Shown: piece by piece, positions 46,943 to 57,026 of the stretch
Position numbering within the stretch: the first letter of the stretch is position 1
How the letters are laid out: each line of letters starts with the position of its first letter
DNA from: Corylus avellana
Lineage: Eukaryota; Streptophyta; Magnoliopsida; Fagales; Betulaceae
Assembly: GCF_901000735.1 (NCBI RefSeq)
Contig: NC_081546.1
Span: forward strand, 6,577,001 to 6,641,000
Reading direction: 5' to 3'
Length of the DNA stretch: 64,000 bases
Notes under the pieces: model-generated
Database searches by the model: none
Told to the model about the DNA's origin: nothing
The model's input: the letters and a program-made list of their open reading frames with translations, nothing else
Program-made: the position numbers and the translations under genes

Positions 46943-49900
46943 TTAGCGCATAAGATCGTCCAACTCAATAAAATCGTCCTCTAAAATGGAGAGTAATTGT
47001 TGGTCTGTTAGAGCTTCAAAAATCACTGCGTCACTTCCAGGAAGTGCAGATGAGCTCACCTGCACACCGGCCACACCACAGAAAGGAATATAACTAATAT
47101 GAAAGGAAACACAGTGTATTTGTGAAAGGATGCGTACTAAACATGCCAAAAAAGTAAAAAATAACTCTTATATAAAACTGCTACGTTATTCCTGTATTAC
47201 TTGGTAGAAATATGAGATAACCACTGAAGTATTTGTTTTGCACACTCCAGACAGTAAATTCACTAGAAAATTTTAAGAGTAAAAGGAGCATGAAGAAACA
47301 AAGGTGAAATAAGGAAAATATATTAAAGGTTTCCAATAGCACAGAACTTCAAATTTCACAAATATCAGCAGAATGTGTAGCGGTAGGAAAAGCTATACTT
47401 ATCATCATATTAACAAGTGTCATTTCAAACAAATTATACATAATATGGCTAATAAAAATATTATATATGAAATATAGCTAATAAAAATATTATGGATCTT
47501 TAGGCAAAACTTTAGGTAATTTAAACTGCATGTCAATTTTAGGTCTGAACAAAATCACAGATTATTGCTGATGTGGCAACTTGTAATTTGTAGAAGGAAA
47601 ATTTGTTGAAGGAAAATTGTGGGAAATGTTTTCTAGAAGAATTTTTTGACATTGCGTAATAAATATAGCCGACAATAATAATACAATATTGGAGTGTATG
47701 GTATATGTTATGCACATGAACATAGAATCCTCAATATAAAATACAACTTGAGCATGAAAATACATCTTTAAAATTAAATGACACAGAGTGAGGACTTGTT
47801 CTAGCACCAAATATTATATACATAGCATGATCACTAGAAGATGTTTAGAAATGTTACCGGCTCCCTAGGCTGCAAGCCTGAAGGAAATGGAAAGCTGGGA
47901 ACACAAACAGGCCCAGTCATAATCGGATTGTCTAGCTCACTAACCAATGGCTTTGGATATTTTGGAATTTCGCTGTTCCTGTCAACAGAGTTGTCATCAT
48001 ACATTGCAGCTTCAACAGTATCAGGTGTAAGGTATCCATCATGCTGAATACCAATGTGACGCACTGCCGGTACACTTTCTTCAGCACAACAACTTAGACC
48101 ATTATCCGATATGCTATTTCCAGCATGAGATTTGGCAAATACTCGACATAGGACAAAAGAAGCCTGTAGATGATAAATGTATAAGATCTCACAAGAGAAA
48201 CATTAGAAAACCTGATAACACTCACATCCCACTCTGCCCACCTTGATTTTGTAAAACCCAATCTAAAAAAGAAAATAATCATTATCTGAACTGCTCTGAA
48301 GCTAATATATAGAAGAGAATCAATATAGTAAACATAAAAAGAAACAATGCCTCATTGATTGGCATAATGCACAATTTAGTTGACCCGCATAAGATACAAT
48401 GCTTCATGACATTTGTAGTCTAGACATACATTGATCAAGATGTCTCCACCAATCAACAATTTACAAGGCTTTCTTACTTGGTCAGTGTCAAATTGAACAA
48501 GTTCCCTGAGAGGTTGCAAAGAATGAAACTTTTAAAAGCATTAAAGAAGATGCAGAGATAGAAAAGAAGACAAATATAGTCTTCCCACAAATATGCATCA
48601 CTGGAATGAAGCAAAAAAAAAATGTTGGTGGATGTTTGTGGTAATTTTGTACTTGTTAGGTTTAGGGACATGTATACATGATTTGGCACAGCAGGTTTTC
48701 ATAATCACAGTGAGTAAAGCCCTGTTTGAGAGAGAAAGGTTCGGGAGAGAAGAGCACTGTTCAGGGTTAGAGGGAAAGAGATTTTTTTTTTGTGTGCAGA
48801 GGGTGTGGGAGAGAGAAAGAGAAGGACAACTGTGGGAACCAAACAAGATAAAATGACTCAGTCCATTGATCATGGATTTGACTAGAAAAAACAGAGATGC
48901 AGAACTCCCTCTTTGATATCGAAGTGTCCAAAGAGCATCTACCAGAAGCTATGTTTTTCATGAGCAATTAGGAAGCAAATTTAGCCTGTAGCCTGTAAAG
49001 AAAGCAACCAATGGTATATATCTTGATCCTAGTCACAAGTATAGCAGTCTTTTGTCAATAAGGGAAAAGTGGCACTTGTCTGAAGCGGACACTTCCAATG
49101 AGTACTTCTGCTTCTTTTAGTGTCTTTCAAACTATAAAAAGAACCTCGCAACATGAGAAACCTCTTCGGTTTTCAACTGGCACTTTTTTATAACCAGAGC
49201 TTACAGAATGAACCCATTTTATTTCACACCTCATTATACAAATCACAGCAAACATTCAATTGAGCATTATTTACTGCAATTAACTTTCTAGCATTTGACT
49301 CTGCACCATTGAAGGATTTAGACGCACCTTTCAAAAAATATTGAAAAAAAAGAACCTTTGGGCAATTGGATCATATACTCCATCCAAATTAAAGAACAAT
49401 TCTGTTCAACTCCCATGGCTCTTTGCAGAATTAGACACAAATAGATATGGAAATTTAACCATTCCCGCATTCTTTGACTGAAGTACCCATCAATTAACCA
49501 ATTCAACGATACTATTCCCAACATAAAGCCTAAAAATTCAATAACTCAATTCATACCTAGACATACTAAAAGGATTGCTCCCCATGGAGTTGCGCTAGGG
49601 CAAATGAAGCCCCTGTTTAGCAGTTCCTGCAACCGAACTTTTAGTTCTCTCAACTCCACAAGTGCCATCCTATACTGTGCTTTAAACAGTGGCGTGGTAC
49701 CCAAAAAACGATCGATGCCTAACTTGATCTCCTGCTCCGAAGGCAATCCTAAGAATTCCCCTGAAAAAAGTCAGTGAATTTTCAAACCACAGGAATCTCG
49801 TGCAACTCTTTCCCTTCCTTAAGTGGTTAGATAATAAAAGAAAGAAATGCCTAACTTCCAACTGCTATTAGTCTCCTAGCCTAGACAACCAATAAGACTG

Positions 49901-52900
49901 AGGAAAGGGATCGTCCGTACTTGCTATCCAACAAAAGTAAACTCCGCACCTCTAGGTGGTCTAAAAGTCACTTTCTTCCGTGTGCACTCCATACTTGCAC
50001 AATGTTTTGCTAGCCAATCATTCACAAGATCACATCAAACCCTTGCATTTGAAATACGACCATATCTGCTGGAAGCGTCCTTCGCTTCATGCTGATCAGG
50101 CAACCTCGTACTACACACTTACAAACTACAATACTTCCTACTGGAATGGCCGCTGCTATCTCAACATCAAAGGGCTCTACCACAACCTTATTTGTTCGTG
50201 TGCTTGACATAAAAGAGTGAATGGTTTCAGAATCAAACCAAATTGTAGCCTTATTTCCATAAATAGGTATCTTACCTGTCACCGACTCTGATTTGGTCTC
50301 CACATTTGCAGGAGTCATTGCATAAACTCGGACAGGAACTGTCAGCTGCAAATCATTCCTCTTCAACTGAGCCGTATCGATGGTGGCAGGTGGAGTGCAA
50401 TCTCTACTGAAGTGTCTCATTTGACTGCAATGAGAACAAGTATTGGTGCTTGTTCTACAAGGTCCCCAATGCAACTTGTTGCACTGTCTGCATTGTGGCA
50501 GGGGCCGATTCTGCCAATGCTGCTGCTGCTAAGATACGACTGAAGTGGGCATCGGGCCCTTTTTGGGTTGGTCTCTAGGTTGGGTAGCCTCTTGTGGCTA
50601 TCCTCTTAACCACTCCCGCAGTCTCCTTCGAGCTTTCTTCAAACAAGGAAGCCCGGTTCACTAGTTTAGAGAACTTCTTGATTTCAAGCCCGGTTCATCT
50701 GGGTCCTAATGCAAGGATTCAAACCTCTCTCGAACTTATGGGCCTTCTTCTCATTTGGTATTAGGTATACAGCAAACTGTGATAACTAGATGAACCTGGT
50801 GGCATACTCCGTCACCGTCATACCATGTCCATGAACTCCCTGGCCTTCGCCTCTTGTACCACCTTAGAAAATCTTGAATGAGGCCCAATAAATGGCTCGT
50901 CCAGCTCCTAATTCCAACAAGAACAGTTCCTTCCTTGCCTACCACCACCTCTTAACTTCCCCAAAAAGCTTGTAGGCAATGCAAGTTACCTTCAGCTCCT
51001 CCATGCAGCCAGTAGCTTCCAGACACAACTCAATATTGTTGAGCCAATTTTCTCCATCAAGATGTCCTCCAATACCATCAAGAGGAGGAAAGTATCTCGG
51101 AACAGGTACCCTTGCTCTCCCGCCCGTATGAGGTCTAGACATGGGCATTAGACATAGCTTCCACCAAGTGGGCAGCCACGGTAAAACCCGAGCCACGCCG
51201 GTGTTAATTGGCTCATTAATAGGGATCTCCACGGTATCATGCTCAAGTAGGTGGGCGTCCTCACCACTCCTAGTCCACAATCATGTCCTCAGTGGGCACG
51301 TTCCTTTAGGGAGGCATAATTCTGCAAAAACAGCAGAGTCAACCAACTCTACCTTACGCTACAAGCAAGTTGCCTTATCGTAGCTAAGACTCTACCTCTA
51401 ACTAGCTATTCTATGCTCTTTCCTTTCCTTAGAGCATCTCCAGCAGAGTAGTTAAAATGCTCATAATAGCTATATTTAGCTATTATGACCATTTTTTTGC
51501 ATCCAGCAAATTAGCTCCAGAGTAGCTAAACTACATACTTTGCAACAGTGAATAGCAAAAAGTAGCTATTCACTATAGCACAATGTTCAAGTTTTTTAAT
51601 GTTCTTCTCTCTCTTCTCTCTCTCTCTCAACACTCTCAGGATAAATGGGGATCTTTCTCTTCATCATTCTCGGCATCCTCTCAACCAAAAGACCACCACC
51701 ATCAAAATCGTAACATTGAATCAAACCAAACGTGGTGTAGAGCTGAAACCCCATCTCAATCTCTTCCATGAGAATTGTGGCGGAGAATCGTGAGAGAGAG
51801 GGAGAGTTTAAGAAAAGAATAAAAAAATTCGAAAAAAATAATATTTTAATCAAATAGAGAATAGAATAGATAATCTGTTGGAGTGTATACGAAAAAATGA
51901 GCAGTTAAAATAGAGTTGTACTTTTTCATTAGCTACTTTACCTAATACTGTTGGAAATGCTCTTAAGACTCATAGTCTTAATGGTTACATTGTAATTTTA
52001 TAATAAATTGTAAAACTTAACAGAATAGTGAAAACAAGAAAAATAAAGAACACAAAAATTTGGAGTAGTTCTACCTTAGAAAACTATGCAACTTTTTCTT
52101 TTTCTTTTTTATGACGGGAAACCCTCCAAGGCAAGGTCACTTCGTGTACCCACCTTTAAATGGCAAACCCCGGTCTCGTGCAAGCCTCCCCCCAACCCCC
52201 CAAAATGCTCACACACACGGATTGGGTAAGACTCGGCTTCACCACTGGCGTAGCCCCAAGAAATTGTTTGCACCTAATGGGATTTGAATCTTAGACTTGA
52301 TGTGGACGCCACCAAGTCCAAAGCCTTCACCACTTGGGCCAACCCCTTGGAGTTTATGTCTACATCTTCATTAATGACTTGACCATACAACTGTGTCACA
52401 TGGTCTATTTATAGAGAAAATGTGGTAGGTGAGGTACACTAGAAAAGTTGATCAAATCCTAGACATTTGATTACAAATAGACAACAATGGTAAATACCAT
52501 AAAGAAAATATATAAAGGCTAATATGAAATATATCCTACATATTCTTTTTGATAAGCAGGTATCCTACATATTCTAAAAGATACAATATTGTGAAAATAA
52601 ACAAAAAATATCCCAGATATATTTTTATTTTTTGTGATAAGTGCATATCAAAAATATTATGTGACATTCTTGATGGGGTTAGAGGGAAAGAGATTTTTTC
52701 TTTTTCTTTTTCTTTTTATTTATTTATTTATTTTGGGTGGGGGTGGGGGAGAGAGAGAGAAGGACAGCTGTGGGAACCAAACAAGATGAAACGACTCAGT
52801 CCATTGATCATGGATTTGACTAGAAAAAACAGAAATGTAGAAATAGGTCATTAACTACTTCTCCCTCTTTGATATAATTATCCATCATATACCCTTTTCA

Positions 52901-54080
52901 TGATTTTGAGAGCATCTACCAGAAGATACTTTTTTCATGAACAATTAGGAAGCAAATTTTGCCTGTAAAGAAAGCAACCAATGGTATATATCTTGATCCT
53001 AATCACAAGTATAGCTGTCTTTTGGTCAACGAGGGAAAAGTGGCACTTGTCTGAAGCAGACGCTTCCAATAAGTACTTTTGCTTCTCTTAATGTCTCACC
53101 TATAAAAAGCACTTCACAACATGAGAATAACCTCTTGGGTTTTCGCCAGGCAATTTTCTATAACCAAAGCATACCAAAGCTTACAGAATGAACCCCTGAT
53201 ATTTCACACTTCATTACTACAAATCGCAACAAACACCCAATCGAGCATTATTAACTATAAATGAATTTTCTAGCTCTGCACAGTTAAAGGATTTAGACGC
53301 ACACTTCAAATTAAAAAAATAAAAATGGTCAACTGGATCATATACTTCATCCAAATTAAAGAACATTTCTGTTCAACACCCATGGCCCTTTGCAGAATTA
53401 GACTACAAATGAAAATGGAAATTAAACCGTTCCTGCATTCTTTGACTAATGTACCCATCAATTAACCAATTCAACGATGCTATTCCCAACATTTTCAATA
53501 ATTCAATCCATACCTAGACACACAAAAGCAAATCAACATTATTCGCTAATTCACATCGAATTGCAACAGACACAAAGACGTGAGGATGTCGTTCAGGTAC
53601 CTTAAGATTATCAAGCAGGGCATACTCATACATGACCCAGTCGGTCCTCACCGCGGTCTTTGGTGAATTCCCCAGATAAAACACGAAGCTCGTCCTGGTC
53701 CCCACCACCGCCTTCCCTCTGGAACCCACCACATCCCTCACCGTTCCTCTTCTTCTCCAGTACCCATTCATCGTCTTCCTCTTCCTCCCCTTTCTCTCCT
53801 TCGCAACCCTAACCGTGTAACAGTACCAGTGCCTCTTCCTTCCTCCGCAACCGTACGAAAAGCACGCCGTGTCTGGTAACTCGAACGGCTCGTAGTTATA
53901 CAGCTCCAGCTCTCGGATCAAATCGTAGCCGTTGACACTGTCATCGATGCGTGGGTTACTGTTACCGTTACTGTTCTTGTTGGTCAGGTAGTGGCAGACG
54001 AGCTGTTGGTGGGACGGGTAGAATCGGCAACCAGGTGGGAGAGAAAACGACGTCGCTCTGGGGTCCTGAGGGTCTCCCAT
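46943..54080 (-). CDS. NAC-domain transcription factor with a divergent N-terminal motif
   Basis: Three exons join in frame: 53601-54080, 47858-48163 and 46943-47059, giving 300 residues. An in-frame upstream ATG at 54164 would add 28 residues; MGDPQDPR is preferred because NAC proteins start a few residues before LPPG. The NAC domain reads LPPGCRFYPSHQQLVCHYL (A), YEPFELPD (B), KRHWYCYT (C), GYWRRRGTVRDV and GTRTSFVFYLGNSP...DWVMYEY (D), then across the intron ASFVLCRVFAKS (E). The usual LPPGFRFHPTDEEL is altered at several positions, marking a divergent subgroup. The C terminus is short and ends with an acidic-hydrophobic stretch (LLSILEDDFIELDDL), a plausible activation motif. No membrane anchor is present. 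Intron 1 is 5.4 kb and full of mobile elements. Confidence 0.85.
48764..49560. repeat. Direct repeat A1 in NAC intron 1
   Basis: About 800 bp similar (roughly 80-85% by eye) to 52676-53518. Shared landmarks are GGGTTAGAGGGAAAGAG, ATGGTATATATCTTGATCCT, GAAAAGTGGCACTTGTCTGA and CAATTAACCAATTCAACGAT. Its right end abuts the reverse-transcriptase remnant of the gypsy fragment. Confidence 0.8.
49560..51290 (-). mobile_element. Degenerate Ty3/gypsy retrotransposon fragment (gag, protease, start of RT)
   Basis: Minus-strand reading gives in order: gag (GENWLNNIELCLEATGC, KLFGEVKRWW), a zinc knuckle CSHCSQMRHFSRDC, protease region (DSETIHSFMSS, KKVTFRPPRGAEFTFVG) and the start of reverse transcriptase (IDRFLGTTPLFKAQYRMA, LQELLNRGFICPSATPWGA). 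It ends there, before the RT active site. Stops and frameshifts occur in gag and protease. No LTR or integrase can be found, so it is a dead fragment lying in the sense of the NAC gene. Confidence 0.85.
51432..51962. mobile_element. Harbinger/Tourist-like MITE in NAC intron 1
   Basis: The left end GAGCATCTCCAGCAGAGTAG and the right end inverse GAGCATTTCCAACAGTATTA form TIRs, flanked by the 3-bp target TTA on both sides (51429-51431 and 51963-51965). Both are features of PIF/Harbinger MITEs common in plants. 531 bp, no coding capacity. Confidence 0.8.
52092..52350 (-). mobile_element. tRNA-derived SINE in NAC intron 1
   Basis: On the minus strand, box A TGGCCCAAGTGG (52330-52341) and box B AGATTCAAATCCC (52279-52291) are correctly spaced for an RNA polymerase III promoter. 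They are followed by a GC-richer body and an A-rich tail AAAAAAGAAAAAGAAAAAG. This is the layout of a plant SINE. No target duplication was resolved by eye. Confidence 0.8.
52676..53518. repeat. Direct repeat A2 in NAC intron 1
   Basis: Partner of 48764-49560; it lies 83 bp inside the intron from the exon 1 donor. Similarity continues past the point where TG...CA termini would be expected, so these are unlikely to be LTRs. Confidence 0.75.
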
Positions 54081-54829
54081 GAATGGATGGGAGAGAGGTT
54101 CATAGGGTTGGATTGGAGAGCAGAATCGGAAAGAGGGGAACTGGGGTTTTTGTACATGGCACAAGGAAGCGTGCCCCTGAAGCCACCTCTACGAGAGAGA
54201 GTGTTTGTGTGATAGCTTGGTACTAAAGTGCACGTCCTCCTTATTTCCACGCCGTTAATGCGTGCGCTATGCTGGACGCGCTCAGTATAGACGCTACGTG
54301 GCAACAAATAAAAGGTTGACTGACGTCTTAGAGGAAGAGGATCCTTCTTATGTCAAAGTTTTCATTAGCTGTGTGATAGTAAAAGGTTGACTGGGGTTTA
54401 ACTTAGTCATGCTGAGAACTGGAAGAAACTATTTGTATCCCCCGCCACATCGTAAAATCATAGTACCACAATTTCAGCCGTTGGATTTGATGATATTGAT
54501 ATGAGGACGATAACAATATTAGGACAACTGTTTTTCTAAAATGAAATTTATTTACTTCACTCTATTAAACTAACATCTATTTAAAATACATATGGTTATT
54601 AAATGCATTTTTAATATACTATAATGTGATGCATTTAGTAGGTAGATGTGGTTACTCGCAAAAACTGCATCTGCATATTAATGGTTATCCACATGATTAT
54701 AGTGGTTATTAATTATCATTCACATATTAGGTTATAGGCCTTTTGGACACCCCTTAATAAAAATAAAAAATAAATAAAGGCTCAATCAGTAACTGAGCTT
54801 TTTTTTTTTTTTAACCGTTCAAGTGTCAC

Positions 54830-55320
54830 TATTACACATCACTATTCACACTTGAAAGTCGACATTTTCAAGAGTGTGCAGTATACATGCATCACTATTT
54901 ACACATAAAATGCAACATTTGAATAGTATTACTATTTATGCGTCATTATTCACACTTTTGGAAAGCAATGTTTCAATTGTGGTACTATTCATGCGTTACC
55001 ATTCACACACTGAAATGTGACGTTTGAATAATGTTACTATTTATGCATCACTATTCACACATTAAAAAGACCATGTTTCAATAGTGTTACTATTTAAGCG
55101 TCACTATTCACGCGTTGAAAAGATGATGTTTCAATAGTATTACTATTCACGCTTTTGAAAAGTGATGTTTCAATAGTGTTACTATTTACCCATGAAAGAC
55201 CATGTTTAAATAATATTACTATTCATACATCACTATTCATGTTTTTGAAAAGACAATGTTTCAATAGTGTTACTATTCATGTTTGAAATGCGCCATTTGA
55301 ATAGTGTGTTACTGTTCAAA
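54830..55320. repeat. CACTATTCAC-type minisatellite
   Basis: About nine imperfect units of roughly 40-60 bp, each built from TTTCAATAGTGTTACTATT, then CATGCGTCACTATTCACAC and TTGAAAAGACGATG. Units vary by small deletions. The array borders the CACTA-like element. Confidence 0.8.
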
Positions 55321-55323
55321 CGA

Positions 55324-55943
55324 CACTACATAAGTTTTAAAAAAATTGACGCTCAAAATTTGCGTTTATAACATTCACGCACCCAAAATCTTCAAAATTT
55401 CTTCCTCTCTTATCTACACACATAAAAAAATGATTTTTTTTTTTTTTTGTTTAAAAAAGATTTGAAAAAAAAAAGGTTGGCAGCCACCCCTCGGGGGAGT
55501 TGGGGTGTGGCTGCCAACCACCCCTCTAATTTATTTATATATATATATATTTTTTTAAAAAATGAATTTGTTTTATTTTTGTTAAAAAAATTAATTTAAT
55601 TTAATTATTTTTTTTTTTTTTGGTATTATAAATATTTGTTTGGTAAAAATTATTATTATTTTTTCTTTTTATGAAAGAGTAGGGATACTTGAATATATAG
55701 TGCAAGCGTCATCTTCCAAAAAGGTGATGCTCGCGTTGTTCAAGCGTCACATTCCAAGGTGACGCGCCCTAAATGTCACATTGTAATAACGTTTTTATTG
55801 TACAAACGTCACTACTATTGAATCCAATCACTATATTTAGAGTCTTTTGACAAATGTGACTATGCAAACGTCACTACATTAATAATGACGTTTTTTAACT
55901 TAAAACGTTCCAAAAATTACTATTTGATAATTTTTTTGTAGTG
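55324..55943. mobile_element. Possible non-autonomous CACTA element
   Basis: The right end, read inverted, is CACTACAAAAAAATTATC, a typical plant CACTA terminus. Subterminal GTGACG/ACGTCAC motifs occur many times, as expected for transposase-binding repeats. The proposed left end CACTACATAAGTTTT is weaker and the 3-bp flanks (CGA and TCG) do not match as a direct duplication, so the left border is uncertain. Contains the hairpin GGTTGGCAGCCACCCC...TGGCTGCCAACC. Confidence 0.45.
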
Positions 55944-57026
55944 TCGTATACAGAGGAGTGAGCATATACAGAGGGGTGAGCACTTTTTTTGTAGTGGCAT
56001 ATACTTAAGTCTTTTGGGCCCTAATAGAGGCCTTTGTTTAAAGTTTAAACAATTTGGAAAATATAGTCATTGTGTTTTCATCACTTTTGGGCTAGCTGGA
56101 ACCTTGATGGAAATGAGGCTATCTCATACCATTGTCCCATTTACCTCTTTTGTTTGCCATGGGTTGCGTCATAGTGCAATGAGGGAAAGAAAAAGAGTCT
56201 TTGATAGAGGAAGTTGTTTCCTTAGGTTTGAGGGTTCTTTTTTTTTTTTTTTTTGACTTAAGGTTTGAGGGTTCTTGATAAGGAAGGGAAAGCCAACAGA
56301 TATATATGGCAGTTTCTAAGATGTTTGGGATATTTTTATTTTCTTATTCTTTGTTTATTTATAAGGGTAAGTGAATACGCTTACCTTAAACCACTATTCA
56401 CATCTGCATATACTATTAATAATTTTTTTGTTAACCGCATTCACATATGCAGTTAGTGAACGTAAAGAAACTCCAATTCTGCAAAGCTGATTCTTCAGAT
56501 CACGTGGACAACTAACGAGGATCCCATCAATTCCCTCCCTCCGAAAAGGAAGTTGACTCCGGCAAGTGGCGGGCTTGGTAAAATTCATAAGAGGTCCGAG
56601 CTCAGTCTGCCGCCAACAACAGTCAAACACTGGTCTATTCTTCCACGCGACACGTAAAGACGAGCTGGTCATCACTGATATTGTCTTCAACATTGGCCTA
56701 TTCTTTCTCGGATGTCTTCAACAAGCCGACAAAGAGAGAGAGAAGAGAGAAGTTGGGGAGAGAAAGAGAGAGAAGAGGGAAATTAAAGAGAAGGAAAAGA
56801 AGAGAGAAAATCACTTTCTCATAATTTTAAATATGCCTCCATTGGAGTACAAAACGTGCCCAACTAGAGACTAAAAACTAAAACATGGGGCAATGTTTCA
56901 TTTCTTGAGTACTTACCTAACATAATCTATTGAATTACTTAAATTAATTTAGGGCAACACCGGCCTATTTATTGAATTATAAAAACACCCGTCGCCCCTA
57001 AATATTATATAAAGCATAGATTAAAA

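Larger units (their letters stand above)
54165..57026. other. Intergenic stretch between the NAC and laccase genes
   Basis: NAC promoter (54.2-54.5 kb), a minisatellite (54830-55320), a GC-rich hairpin (55482-55527), a CACTA-like segment ending near 55943, and a GA-rich tract at 56735-56815. No supportable gene. Confidence 0.55.

Noticed and set aside
48764..53518. Interpretation of repeats A1/A2 as LTRs of the gypsy element
   Set aside because: Similarity extends past the TGTTGGG border, no primer-binding site or polypurine tract adjoins them, and no matching target duplication is visible.
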